NCBI RefSeq assembly: GCF_021513275.1
Contig: NZ_CP090978.1
Span: forward strand, 1,240,001-1,304,000
DNA length: 64,000 bases
Direction: 5' to 3'
Origin: Paenibacillus hexagrammi
GTDB taxonomy: Bacteria > Bacillota > Bacilli > Paenibacillales > NBRC-103111
Shown here: piece after piece, positions 29,787-39,090 of the stretch
Layout: each line of letters begins with the position of its first letter
How positions within the stretch are numbered: the first letter of the stretch is position 1
Position numbers and translations under genes: made by a program
The notes under the pieces: model-generated
The model's input: only the letters and a program-made list of their open reading frames with translations
The model's database searches: none
What the model was told of the DNA's origin: nothing

Positions 29787-30227
29787 ATGAGCAGCAGTGA
29801 GTTCTTAAAGCTGGAGAACCAACTATGTTTCAGCCTATATGCCAGCTCGAGGGCAATTACGAGATTATACCGCCCTATGCTCGATGAACTGGGCCTAACA
29901 TACCCGCAGTATTTGGTCATGCTGGTCTTATGGGACCAGAAGGAAAGTACCGTCAAGGACCTGAGCGAGAAGCTGGATCTCGATTCTGGGACCCTTACCC
30001 CCATGCTGAAGCGTATGGAAGCGCAGCAGCTGATTGTCAGGCAACGGTCACGGGAAGATGAGCGGGTGGTTGATATTACCATAACGGATACAGGAATGGA
30101 CTTATACGATAAAGCCTTATGTATTCCACAAACATTGCTAGCTTCCAGTCAAATGACGCCGGAAGAAATCGTTCAGTTCAACAGGCTGTTAAAGCAATTT
30201 TTAAAAAGCGTGAGTGAATTCGAGTAG
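29787..30227 (+). CDS. MarR-family repressor, OhrR-like organic peroxide sensor
   Basis: Winged-helix repressor of 146 residues. It opens with LKLENQLCFSLYASS, where C14 corresponds to the single redox-sensing cysteine of OhrR. The Tyr residues of the sensing pocket (YRPMLDELGLTYPQYLVML) and the wing (REDERVVDITITDTG) are present. In OhrR, oxidation of this Cys by organic hydroperoxides releases DNA. The upstream inverted repeat is a likely autoregulatory site. The usual partner gene ohr (organic hydroperoxide resistance) is not adjacent, so the regulated target is elsewhere or differs. AGAGAGGAAG precedes ATG 29787. Confidence 0.85.
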   Translation: MSSSEFLKLENQLCFSLYASSRAITRLYRPMLDELGLTYPQYLVMLVLWDQKESTVKDLSEKLDLDSGTLTPMLKRMEAQQLIVRQRSREDERVVDITITDTGMDLYDKALCIPQTLLASSQMTPEEIVQFNRLLKQFLKSVSEFE

Positions 30228-30257
30228 TGTTCCCTTTAAAAAAATCATGACGAATCG

Positions 30258-30289
30258 AAAGTTTGCAGACCTGGTTTGCAAACTTTTTT
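30258..30289 (+). terminator. Terminator after OhrR-like gene
   Basis: AAAGTTTGCA (30258-30267) pairs perfectly with TGCAAACTTT (30277-30286), followed by a T run. The arms carry the same TTTGCA/TGCAAA core as the operator upstream of the gene. Confidence 0.85.
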
Positions 30290-30376
30290 GATGTTTGCCT
30301 TTTTTGGAACTATACTCTTTGGTAAACTATAAAATAAAGTCACATTTTGTATAAAATTGTTGAGGAAGGTGTTCCT

Positions 30377-30925
30377 TTGATTCACAGTGATTTGTTTCAT
30401 GTTCATAATATGCTTCAAAGTAAAGGCATTCTCATCAGTTTCTCCGGCCGGCTCTCCCAAGGACTTATTGAAGAGTATGGCGAAGCCGTCAAACGGTACA
30501 TGGAGCTGGATAATCGTCCCAAAACAGAAATTTTCCATATATTCTCTATATTTATTGAGCAAACGCAAAATATTAAGAATTACTGCACAGCAAAAGCAAC
30601 CAGCAGCTCCGCCGAACGAATCGAGCAATCCTCTATTGTTACGATCGGCAAATGGGAGTCAGGGAATTATGTGTGCTGCGGTAATTTGATCGAGAATGGC
30701 GATATGGACGAGTTGGTTGCGAATATTCAAGCTATCATTGATTTGGATAAAGAGGGGCTAAGGAAGCTTTACAAGGAGAAGCTGAGGCAAGAGCTTCCGG
30801 AGGGCCAATCCAGCGCAGGAATCGGTTTGATCGAGATGGCTCGTAAAGCCAGCTGCCCGTTGGAGTATTCTATAACACCTATTGATGATCAATTGTCATT
30901 CTTTACACTAAAGGCGGTTGTTTGA
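30377..30925 (+). CDS. SiaB-like protein kinase (DUF6272)
   Basis: Protein of 182 residues similar to SiaB, the kinase that phosphorylates SiaC in the SiaABCD switch first described in Pseudomonas aeruginosa. Its place immediately before a DUF1987 (SiaC) gene and a SpoIIE-type phosphatase fits this role. Visible segments include ILISFSGRLSQGLIEEYGEA and a C-terminal GIGLIEMARKASCPLEYS, the latter resembling the ATP-site end of anti-sigma-factor-type kinases. TTG 30377 is chosen: AGGAAGG (30363-30369) lies 7 bases upstream, whereas the longer frame from 30347 has no such motif. The stop overlaps the next ATG. Confidence 0.75.
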   Translation: MIHSDLFHVHNMLQSKGILISFSGRLSQGLIEEYGEAVKRYMELDNRPKTEIFHIFSIFIEQTQNIKNYCTAKATSSSAERIEQSSIVTIGKWESGNYVCCGNLIENGDMDELVANIQAIIDLDKEGLRKLYKEKLRQELPEGQSSAGIGLIEMARKASCPLEYSITPIDDQLSFFTLKAVV

Positions 30926-31326
30926 TGATGACGGATATGCAAGCCATACATATAGAAGGTTCAAGGAGTACGCCGGAAATCCATTTCGATCCAGTTCTTA
31001 ATACTTTATCTGTAAAAGGGCAATCGTTTCCAGAGAATGCATTCAAATTTTACGAGCCGATTCTCGCTTGGCTGGACATGTATCTGGAGCAGCTGCAGCA
31101 GGAAGTAACGGTTAAGTTTGAGTTGATGCTTCCCTACATTAATACGAGCAGCACGAAGTGCTTTATGACACTGCTGGAGAAGCTGGATGAGGCTCATGCC
31201 GCTGGCAAGAATGTCCAACTATTCTGGTATTACGATATGGAGAACGAAAGTGAGTTCGAGTGCGCGCAGGAATTCAAAGAAGATCTGAATTTACCATTTC
31301 ATTTGATTTGTAAGGAAACAACGTAG
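30925..31326 (+). CDS. SiaC-like switch protein (DUF1987)
   Basis: Small cytoplasmic protein of 133 residues in the DUF1987/SiaC family. SiaC is a phosphorylation-controlled partner that, unphosphorylated, activates the diguanylate cyclase SiaD. The phosphorylated Thr of SiaC lies in a segment seen here as LPYINTSSTKCF. The N-terminal IEGSRSTPEIHFDP is typical of the family. ATG 30925 overlaps the siaB stop. Neighbouring in-frame TTG 30922 and ATG 30928 are possible alternatives. Partners are the flanking kinase, phosphatase and cyclase genes. Confidence 0.8.
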   Translation: MMTDMQAIHIEGSRSTPEIHFDPVLNTLSVKGQSFPENAFKFYEPILAWLDMYLEQLQQEVTVKFELMLPYINTSSTKCFMTLLEKLDEAHAAGKNVQLFWYYDMENESEFECAQEFKEDLNLPFHLICKETT

Positions 31327-31329
31327 GGG

Positions 31330-33197
31330 ATGAAGCGTGAATCCGGCAATTCGGCTGAACAATTGTCATCCATCCGCAGCACGCCTTTCTATGACCGGAA
31401 TGTGATTAAAGTCATTGCATTAGCTTGTGTGCTTATTGTATTTTCTATGCTGTTAATCGGCTTCTTGTCCTATTATTTTACCGAAAGAGAAGTAATTAAG
31501 AAGCTTAAGAACAAAGAACTTGGTTACATTGCGCAGTCTGTTGCTTCGAAGGTCGAAGGGCGTATTGAACGGGCTAAGGAGACTTCGTTATTGCTAGCTG
31601 ATGATCCAAGTGTTGTTGAATGGGTGCGCAGCGGGGAACAAAACGAGGAGCTCTCGCGGATCGTTTTGGAAAAGCTCAAAATGAACGGCCAGAAGCTGGA
31701 TTACAGCAATTCCTTTATTGTTAGCTCGGTAAGCGGTCAATACTGGTCGGAGAACGGTACAGTACTGGAGATCATGTCTAAAGATAACCCGGATGACGAT
31801 TGGTTCTACCAAACATTAATCTCCGGTAAGAAAGCGGACGTCATCGTCGATTACAATGATGCCCGCAAGCAATCCTTTGTTTTCGTCAACGTTCTGATCG
31901 GTGATGCTAGCAGCCCTATTGGCGTAGCTGGAGTAGGACTAAGCTTGAAAGATTTGTCGGACGATTTCGAGTCTTATAAATATTCAGCTGACAGCCGAAT
32001 GTGGATGGTGGACGCGTCAGGCACCATTCATTTGTCGGACCGATTCGAGCTTACCGGCAGTAGGCTGTCGGATATCGTGTCCCGAGAAACGTATGACAAG
32101 GTTATGGATGGATTTCATCGGGATGTCCAGGTTTTGGAATCGTACAACCTTAACGGTGAGCTTGTTGATATGATCAGTTATCCGATTCAAACCATGAATA
32201 TGAGGCTCTTATTTCAAATCCCGCGTTCGGATACGGTGTATTTCCTGAACAGTATTAAGATTAATACGGCTATTGCCATCTTGATCGCCTTGTTTTCTAC
32301 CGTTTTCTTTTTTTCTATGTTTCTCGCAAACTAGCGAATCCCTTCAAACGGGCGCTAGAGCTGAATGAAGAGCTGGAGCTGCAGGTCAGCGAGCGGACTA
32401 AGGAAGTTGCTGAGCGAAGCAAAGAGCTTCTGGATAGCATCGATTATGCAAAGCGAATTCAGGAATCGGCGCTTCCTGACAGGTCGGACATGGATCGTTT
32501 AATGCCGCAGCATTTTGTGCTATGGGCTCCAAGAGACGGTGTTGGCGGGGATTTCTATTGGCTTAAAGAAACAAAGCATGGATATTATGTTGCGGTGGGC
32601 GATTGTACAGGACATGGAGTTCCGGGAGCATTCATGACCATGCTCAGCATCTCGCACTTGAATCAAATCGCAGAACGGTGTGAGGAAGGAGACCCAGCCG
32701 GTATCTTGTATAATTTGAATCAATCGATCAAAGCAACGCTGAATCAGCAGGATCAGTCGGAGCTTGCAGACGACGGATTGGATATCGCTTTATGCTATGT
32801 GGGACATGAACAGTTGATCTTCGCCGGCGGCGGCAGCTCGCTGTTTGTCATGGATCAAGAAACGGGATTAACGGTTTACAAGGGTAATAGAGCCAGCCTT
32901 GGTTACCGCAGAACAGCGGATGACTATCCATATACGAGCACGATTATCTCCAGGAATGAAGGGATGACGATCTACATGCTAACGGACGGGATCGTCGACC
33001 AAAGCGGCGGAGAAAAGGGATTTTCTTTTGGTAAAAGCAGATTCAAGCAATTTATTGAAGCTCATGCTGCTCTGCCGCTCGACAAGCAGCGCGAATTGTT
33101 TATTGCTAAGCTTTCGGAATATCAAGGGAAAGAAGACCAGCGTGACGATATGACGCTTTTGGCGTTTCGCCCGCTACTGCAGCAAAGGTTCAAATAG
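31330..33197 (+). pseudogene. SiaA-like membrane PP2C/SpoIIE phosphatase, single-base frameshift
   Basis: Membrane phosphatase predicted to dephosphorylate the SiaC protein. Part one (to 32334) has a membrane segment near residues 27-50, an extracellular Cache-like sensor and the start of a second membrane segment. After the break the sequence reads VSRKLANPFKRALEL, a coiled coil (SERTKEVAERSKELLDS) and a SpoIIE phosphatase domain with GGDFYW, DCTGHGVPGAFMTML and DDMTLLAF metal-site motifs. The break is at a run of seven T (32308-32314). One more T restores 622 residues. Without it, no membrane-linked phosphatase would be made, though an internal start could produce the soluble domain. Confidence 0.8.
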
Positions 33198-33221
33198 AAG
33201 ACAAAAAGGGGCCGGGTAACC

Positions 33222-34892
33222 GTGATAAGCTATCGAAATGATCAGCAGCAGGGCTTTGAGAGCGAACTAAACATGCTACAAGACGCCAAAAAACTGGCTG
33301 ATCAGTATGAGCATCAGGACCAGCGGCTCATGTCCGAGTACCGAAGGCTGCTGTCCGGCTATGAAAAACTTTTGCGCGTTACCAAGAAAATCTTAACGAT
33401 CAGCGATAGGCAGGGTGTGGCGCTCAAACGATGTGAAGATGAAATGAAGGCTTTGCTAAATAACGCCAGCCAGGGCTTTCTGACCTTCGGAGAAAGTGGA
33501 ATTGTGCATAAACAGTACAGCCAGGCTTGTTACCGCATCTGTAATCAGAAGCCGAGCGGCATGCATTTCGCGGAGCTGCTGTGGGAGGCCAGCGGTGAAG
33601 AGAGCCAAGCAGTCAAGGCTTTATTAGCCATGATGTTCAAAGAGGCTGAGGGGCATCGCAAGGAATCCTTACTAGCTGAGCTCCCTAATTTGGTCATCCT
33701 CAGAGATCGGCACATTCAGCTTGAATATAAGTGGATTCAGCAAGCAGAGGGTGAGAGGGAAACGCAAGCTGTTATGGTGGTCATGACGGATATGACCGTA
33801 CAGTTGAAATCGCAGGAAAAGGTGGAATATCTCAGCTATTTCGATAGCTTGACAGGACTTCGGAATCGAGCATACGTAGAGACGAATCTTGCTGAATTCT
33901 TTCAGAATGATCAGTTTCCCGTCAGTCTAGTGCTTCTGGATATGAACGGGTTGAAGCTAGCTAACGACGTGTTCGGTCATCAGCTTGGCGACCGCTTGCT
34001 GACAGATGCCGCCCAATTAATTAGAGAGACCTTTGGAGATGAGGCAGTCGCTGCAAGGTGGGGCGGAGATGAGTTTATCGTGCTCCTACCGAGAACGGAG
34101 GAGGAGGCCTGTCTTAGCAAGATTGGAGAGCTTAAGCAAGCCTGCCAGGTAAAGAAACCCTATCCGATTCAAGTGAGTATGGCGATAGGCTGTGTAACGT
34201 CCGGGCATGAGGATGGCGAGTTCCTATCGATGTTCCAAGCTGCGGAGAAGGAAATGTATAAGAATAAGCTGATCGAGAGCAAAATGGTACGAAGAAGCTT
34301 GATGTCCAATATTAATGAAGCGATGTATGCCCGAGATATCGAAGATGCCAAACATATTGATCGAGTCGAGAAGCTGGCAGTCGGATTTGCCGGTAGAGTA
34401 GGGGTTGAAGCACAATCTGCTCAGATGATGAATCTGAAGCTGCTCATTAACCTGCATGACGTAGGTAAGGTAGTCATTCCATCCCATATTCTAGAAAAGG
34501 AAGGCTCGCTAACCGAAGAGGAATGGGACGTCATGCGCTCTCACAGTGAGATCGGCTATCGGATGGCCCTATCTTTGGGGGAACCGGCACTGGCGGAAGC
34601 CATCTTATCCTTACACGAAAGATGGGACGGTCTCGGCTACCCATACGGTCTGAAGGAAGATCAAATACCAATGCTCTCTAGACTATTTGCGATTGTAGAC
34701 AGCTATGATATCATGACTCATGATCAGGTATATCGCAAAGCGATGAGTAAGGAGCAAGCCTTGCAGAACATAGCAGAGGAAAGCGGCTTTCAGTTTGACC
34801 CTTCCATGGCAGAAGCGTTCCTGGATTACATGAGAGAGAGCTTACCGGTAGAGGAGGAAAGACAGTGCCAAGAATCACGATCCGCGGATTGA
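33222..34892 (+). CDS. SiaD-like diguanylate cyclase fused to HD-GYP domain
   Basis: Signalling protein of 556 residues. The N-terminus is helical (QDAKKLADQYEHQDQRLM) and similar to the SiaC-responsive region of SiaD. A PAS-like middle part follows, then GGDEF with an intact GGDEF motif at residues 281-285, which would make c-di-GMP from GTP. No RxxD inhibitory site is seen before it. The C-terminal HD-GYP domain has HD at 412-413 and GYP at 472-474 (HERWDGLGYP), which would degrade c-di-GMP. GTG 33222 has AAAAAGGGG upstream. It ends the Sia operon and overlaps the next gene by 28 bases. The two opposed activities in one protein suggest a switch. Confidence 0.85.
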   Translation: MISYRNDQQQGFESELNMLQDAKKLADQYEHQDQRLMSEYRRLLSGYEKLLRVTKKILTISDRQGVALKRCEDEMKALLNNASQGFLTFGESGIVHKQYSQACYRICNQKPSGMHFAELLWEASGEESQAVKALLAMMFKEAEGHRKESLLAELPNLVILRDRHIQLEYKWIQQAEGERETQAVMVVMTDMTVQLKSQEKVEYLSYFDSLTGLRNRAYVETNLAEFFQNDQFPVSLVLLDMNGLKLANDVFGHQLGDRLLTDAAQLIRETFGDEAVAARWGGDEFIVLLPRTEEEACLSKIGELKQACQVKKPYPIQVSMAIGCVTSGHEDGEFLSMFQAAEKEMYKNKLIESKMVRRSLMSNINEAMYARDIEDAKHIDRVEKLAVGFAGRVGVEAQSAQMMNLKLLINLHDVGKVVIPSHILEKEGSLTEEEWDVMRSHSEIGYRMALSLGEPALAEAILSLHERWDGLGYPYGLKEDQIPMLSRLFAIVDSYDIMTHDQVYRKAMSKEQALQNIAEESGFQFDPSMAEAFLDYMRESLPVEEERQCQESRSAD

Positions 34893-35194
34893 CCGTGGAG
34901 CAAATTTGTGAAATGAGTGAACCCCTTACCCGCAAGCTTGCAGACATTTGCCAATGCGGTGAAGATAACTTTACCTATGAATGTGTGAACTTTATATCTA
35001 TCTTCGAAGGCAAAGTAACTGATTCGTATCCCTTCATTGAGGTAGCATGGTTTGAGCGCGGCACAGAGGTACGGAACCAGTTCGCGCAAGCGGTAACAGA
35101 GAGCGTGAGAACGTTCGGATATGAGGAAATAGAGGTGGCCTTTACAACCTATACCCAGGAAAGCTACTACATCAATGGGCAACCTCAAGCGTAG
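34865..35194 (+). CDS. DUF1904 family protein
   Basis: Small cytoplasmic protein of 109 residues of the uncharacterised DUF1904 family, related in fold to tautomerase-like small domains. It opens PRITIRGLTVEQICEMSE with Pro as second residue, the position of the catalytic proline in tautomerases. Whether it has such activity is unknown. GTG 34865 follows GAGGAGG and overlaps the preceding cyclase gene, so it is co-translated with the Sia operon. Its 3' end is part of the terminator. Confidence 0.75.
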   Translation: MPRITIRGLTVEQICEMSEPLTRKLADICQCGEDNFTYECVNFISIFEGKVTDSYPFIEVAWFERGTEVRNQFAQAVTESVRTFGYEEIEVAFTTYTQESYYINGQPQA

Positions 35195-35207
35195 GCTTGG
35201 GGTTTTT
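35181..35207 (+). terminator. Terminator overlapping end of DUF1904 gene
   Basis: AACCTCAAG (35181-35189) pairs with CTTGGGGTT (35196-35204) including one G-T pair, followed by TTTTT. Confidence 0.75.
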
Positions 35208-35285
35208 CAGTTGATAAGAAAGTAAGGACGACGAAGTCGTCTATCCCTGGTTAATAAGTCAGACAGAAGGAAGAGATACGTAATC

Positions 35286-36206
35286 ATGGGCTATTTTTGG
35301 TATATTCTCATAAACAATATCGTCCCAATTGGTATTATGATTAGCATCGGAGTGGTGATGTACAAAGCTTTTCGGCTAGATATTAAGACTCTTTCCAAGC
35401 TGAACTTCTATGTATTTTCACCTGCACTGGTATTTACCAAGCTGTATGAATCAGAGATTGACCTGCAAGTGTTGATGCAAATTTTGCTTTTCTTTCTCCT
35501 ATTCTTTAGCTTGCTTTATGCGATGGTTGAGGTTGTTATACGGATCAAAGGAATTAAGGGCGGGATGCGCAGCGCTATGCGCAACAGCGTTTTGTTCTAC
35601 AACAGCGCTAATTATGCGATTCCACTGAATCAGACCGTATTTGGCGGTAATGCGTATACCTTATCGGTGCAAATCGTCATTATGATTTTGCAGACTTTGA
35701 TACCGAACACGTTTGGCGTCTACAGCATTAACGCTCATAAATCGAACCTGAAAGCGATTCTGAAAATGATGCTGTCGCTGCCGGTGATCTATGCCATACC
35801 TGCAGCTATTGTACTGCGATATTTTCACCTGCAGGTGCCACACTCGGTGTATCTTCCTCTTCAGTACATCTCCGGTGCTTTTATGGCCACAGCACTGCTC
35901 ACACTTGGCGTTCAGCTTGGAGCGATGAAGTGGGAGTTTAAGCTATTCGATGTGCTGACGTCCAACATCATGAGGCTGGCAGCGGGCCCTGCTCTTGGCT
36001 TTCTGGTTATTTGGATGCTCGGTCTATACGGACTTACGGCCAAAGCTTTACTGCTATCCTGTGCGGTTCCTACATCGCTAAGCAGTGTGCTGCTTGCGAT
36101 CGAGTACGATAATGAACCGGAGTTTTCCTCCCAGGTGGTATTTTCTTCGACTTTATTCAGTATGGTGACGATTCCTGTCATGATTTACCTGCTTGATTTC
36201 ATGTAG
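35286..36206 (+). CDS. AEC (auxin efflux carrier) family transporter
   Basis: Polytopic membrane protein of 306 residues with about ten hydrophobic segments, of the AEC family whose members carry malate, malonate or other organic anions. Typical features are the N-terminal NNIVPIGIMISIG segment, KLNFYVFSPALVFTKL, and the internal NSANYAIPLNQTVFG region. No substrate can be assigned. It stands alone after the Sia operon terminator. AGAAGGAAGAG precedes ATG 35286. Confidence 0.85.
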   Translation: MGYFWYILINNIVPIGIMISIGVVMYKAFRLDIKTLSKLNFYVFSPALVFTKLYESEIDLQVLMQILLFFLLFFSLLYAMVEVVIRIKGIKGGMRSAMRNSVLFYNSANYAIPLNQTVFGGNAYTLSVQIVIMILQTLIPNTFGVYSINAHKSNLKAILKMMLSLPVIYAIPAAIVLRYFHLQVPHSVYLPLQYISGAFMATALLTLGVQLGAMKWEFKLFDVLTSNIMRLAAGPALGFLVIWMLGLYGLTAKALLLSCAVPTSLSSVLLAIEYDNEPEFSSQVVFSSTLFSMVTIPVMIYLLDFM

Positions 36207-36298
36207 AAAGATGTAGGTTTAGCACTGTTTATGAAGGATTTTGACGTTATTTTAGAGAAAAGAAACAGTAAGTTTTTTATCTTAAGGAGGCAACTTAT

Positions 36299-36601
36299 AT
36301 GCGCTACCAATTTTGCCAATCTGTAACGATTGTAGATATGAATGAAGAAATTTTGTCTGAAGTGCTGTTTGAGCATGGAGAATTTGATTCACCTGCGCTT
36401 TCTGTAGGCGCATCCGTTGTAACGTATCAGCTCGGTTTGCAGGAATTTAATGTGGTCTACGACAAACGTGAAGGAAAAACGACCCGCGCCAAAATCGTCG
36501 ATATTGAGATTGATCTTCTTAAGCAGCCTACTGTTACGAGAGTGTATGTTGAGCCTGTGAAGCTCATCGTCGGACAGCATGATATCGGTCTAATTGGGTA
36601 A
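36299..36601 (+). CDS. Hypothetical protein, 100 residues
   Basis: Unrecognised soluble protein, mostly beta by appearance, with alternating hydrophobic residues (SVTIVDMNEEILSEVLFEHG, VTRVYVEPVKLIVGQ). TAAGGAGGC lies 7-8 bases before ATG 36299, and the codon use fits its neighbours, so it is likely real. It is a single gene between the AEC transporter and a DUF423 gene. No function is proposed. Confidence 0.65.
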   Translation: MRYQFCQSVTIVDMNEEILSEVLFEHGEFDSPALSVGASVVTYQLGLQEFNVVYDKREGKTTRAKIVDIEIDLLKQPTVTRVYVEPVKLIVGQHDIGLIG

Positions 36602-36701
36602 TAGATGCTGCATGTGCTCTTGAGACATCAAATTGGATTCCCAGCCCAAAATCAGCTATGATAGGTAGGAATAATTTGATGAATGAAGGAGATTTCCTGC
36701 A

Positions 36702-37070
36702 ATGATGAAAACATTTTTAGCGCTGGGCAGCTTGAATGCATTCTTATCGGTTGCACTCGGAGCATTTGGAGCACATTACTTGAAGCAAAAGCTTTCAGCT
36801 GATATGCTCAGCGTATTCCACACCGGTGTCCAGTACCATATGATTCACGCACTTGGACTCATCTTGATCGCCATATTGTCGGATAAGTTTGGGAACAGCT
36901 CGCTGGTGAACTCCTCAGGCTGGGCCTTGTTTATCGGAATTGTGTTGTTCTCGGGAAGTTTATATGCGTTAAGCTTGTCAGGTATCAAAATATTGGGAGC
37001 CATTACGCCGCTTGGCGGTGTGAGCTTTCTCATCGGTTGGATCCTGTTGGCAGTTGCCGCATGGAAATAA
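36702..37070 (+). CDS. DUF423 family membrane protein
   Basis: Small membrane protein of 122 residues with four hydrophobic segments, DUF423/YwdK family of unknown role. The N-terminal half contains the family's GAFGAHYLKQKL and VFHTGVQYHMIHALGL. Length is usual for the family. GAAGGAGA precedes the start, and a terminator follows directly, so it is probably monocistronic. Confidence 0.85.
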   Translation: MMKTFLALGSLNAFLSVALGAFGAHYLKQKLSADMLSVFHTGVQYHMIHALGLILIAILSDKFGNSSLVNSSGWALFIGIVLFSGSLYALSLSGIKILGAITPLGGVSFLIGWILLAVAAWK

Positions 37071-37073
37071 GGG

Positions 37074-37102
37074 AAGAGTCGGGAAAATCCGACTCTTTTT
37101 TT
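37074..37102 (+). terminator. Terminator after DUF423 gene
   Basis: AAGAGTCGG (37074-37082) pairs perfectly with CCGACTCTT (37089-37097) around a 6-base loop, followed by a T run to 37102. Confidence 0.92.
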
Positions 37103-37193
37103 CATACTTTAGCAGGAAAAAGCTTCTATTATGTAGAAAAAGTTAATTATCATAGAAACGATCATTCTTCCGTAACTCGAAAGGATGGGGAGT

Positions 37194-39068
37194 ATGGCTA
37201 AATTCACCGGACATTCCTCGGAGATCAGAGAGCTTGTTCAAGAAGAGTTGGAACGACTTGCCCATGATCAGTTACTTCGTCATGCTTTTGAGAAAGCGGC
37301 AATCGGGATGGCGATCGTTAGTTTGCAAGGCAAATTTCTAAAAGTGAACGAGGCTTTATGTACGCTCACAGGTTATTTGGGTGATGAGCTTCGCGGACAA
37401 TTGTTGCGGGATCTTACGTACCCCGATGATATCGATGTGAGAGATCAATTACTTGGTCAGGCTCTGGATGGAGCCAGGGAATCCTTTCAGCTTGAGGGGC
37501 GCTATGTGCGTAAAGACAGCACAATCGTCTGGGGCATGGCAGGATTTTCGCTGGTGCGTCATGATTCAGGGACTCCGCTGTACTTCGTGTTCCACATCCA
37601 AGATATTACGGATCGTAAGCTTCACGAACAGCATCTAGAGGAAAGCGGTCTGCGGTATCAATCTTTACTTAAGCATAATCCGGACATGATCTGTACACTG
37701 GACGAAAATGGCACGCTCGTGCAAGTAAACCCAGCGGCAGTCCGAACAACCGGCTATTCGAAGGAAGAGCTGATCGGGCATTCTGCCTTACCGTTTATCG
37801 CGGTTGAAGATTGGAAGACAGCTTGGAGCTTGTTTGGAAGGGCAAAGCAAGGGAAGATCGGGAGCGCGGAGCTTACTTTCATGCATAAGAACGGCAGACC
37901 GATCGTACTGGAAGTCAGCTTTGTTCCAATGATTATACATAAATACGTGAATGGGATTTACCTTCTGGCCAAAGACATCACCAAGCGAAAAATCAGTGAT
38001 GCGACCATTGAAAAATTAAATGTGAAAAACCAGTTGATTCTGGATGCGGTGTCCGATGGAATCTTCGGTATCGATCAGCATCATGGAACGATATTTTGGA
38101 ATGAAGCAGCTGAACGTATTACAGGATACTCCTACGAGGATATGACCGGCAAGAATGCCTATGAGATATTAACAAGAACGCAAGGTGATAAGGAAGCTGC
38201 AGAGAAGGGGCAATCCCCGTCGTTGCTAAGCATGCATGAAGGCGTTTACTACCATAACGCGAGTGAAGTCTTTTATACAAAGAATGGAGACCTATTTCCT
38301 GTCGAATATATGACATCTCCGATGTATGATCATGGAAGAATGATCGGAGTCGTCATTACCTTCAAGGACATTACGGAACGATTAAAGACGGAGGAGCTGC
38401 TTCGCAAATCGGAAAAGCTGTCTGTTGTGGGGCAAATTGCTGCAGGCGTAGCTCATGAGATCCGCAATCCGCTGACATCGCTAAAGGGATTCATTCAATT
38501 TTTACAGGCAGGTGCTCCAAACAAAGAAGAATATTTTCAAATCATGCTTTCGGAGCTGAGTCGAATCGAGCTGATTATTACAGAGATGCTGGTTCTAGCC
38601 AAGCCTCAAATGCAAAATTTTCAGCCTAAAAGCGTGGAAGCGATTTTGCACAATGTAGTAACTTTACTGGAGAGCCAGGCTAACTTAAGCGATGTACAAT
38701 TTGTCATGTCGATCGAGCCCGATCTTCCGAATATCTGGTGCGAAGAGAATCAGTTGAAGCAGACGTTTATCAATCTGATCAAGAATGCCATGGAGGCTAT
38801 GCCGGAAGGTGGGCATATTGATATTAAGGTTAGCTCAGACCGCGGGGAATGGCTCAAGATTACCGTGAAGGACCACGGCTGCGGAATACCGCAAGAAGTA
38901 CTAGCCCGATTGGGAGAGCCCTTTTATACGACGAAGGAAAAAGGCACCGGCTTGGGCTTTATGATAAGCTATAAAATCATTGAGGATCATAGAGGTCATA
39001 TGATGGTAGAAAGTAAAGTAGGAGAGGGTACCGTCATTAGTGTATCGCTTCCAGTCACGATGGATTGA
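37194..39068 (+). CDS. Multi-PAS sensor histidine kinase (sporulation-kinase type)
   Basis: Soluble kinase of 624 residues without membrane segments. Three PAS domains precede HisKA and HATPase (PAS starts near AIGMAIVSLQGKFLKVNEAL, DMICTLDENGTLVQVNPAA and GIFGIDQHHGTIFWNEAA). The phosphoacceptor is His421 in GVAHEIRNPLTSLKG, and the G boxes are DHGCGIP and GTGLGF. This is the architecture of KinA/KinE-type enzymes that feed the Spo0 phosphorelay, and no response regulator gene is next to it, which fits. AAGGA at 37181-37185 supports ATG 37194 rather than ATG 37185. The role in sporulation is inference. Confidence 0.85.
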   Translation: MAKFTGHSSEIRELVQEELERLAHDQLLRHAFEKAAIGMAIVSLQGKFLKVNEALCTLTGYLGDELRGQLLRDLTYPDDIDVRDQLLGQALDGARESFQLEGRYVRKDSTIVWGMAGFSLVRHDSGTPLYFVFHIQDITDRKLHEQHLEESGLRYQSLLKHNPDMICTLDENGTLVQVNPAAVRTTGYSKEELIGHSALPFIAVEDWKTAWSLFGRAKQGKIGSAELTFMHKNGRPIVLEVSFVPMIIHKYVNGIYLLAKDITKRKISDATIEKLNVKNQLILDAVSDGIFGIDQHHGTIFWNEAAERITGYSYEDMTGKNAYEILTRTQGDKEAAEKGQSPSLLSMHEGVYYHNASEVFYTKNGDLFPVEYMTSPMYDHGRMIGVVITFKDITERLKTEELLRKSEKLSVVGQIAAGVAHEIRNPLTSLKGFIQFLQAGAPNKEEYFQIMLSELSRIELIITEMLVLAKPQMQNFQPKSVEAILHNVVTLLESQANLSDVQFVMSIEPDLPNIWCEENQLKQTFINLIKNAMEAMPEGGHIDIKVSSDRGEWLKITVKDHGCGIPQEVLARLGEPFYTTKEKGTGLGFMISYKIIEDHRGHMMVESKVGEGTVISVSLPVTMD

Positions 39069-39090
39069 GCAGAATAAAGGAGGGCAACTA

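Noticed and set aside
29787-34892. OhrR-like gene and Sia genes as one operon
   Set aside because: A good terminator (30258-30289) separates them, so co-transcription is unlikely except by read-through.
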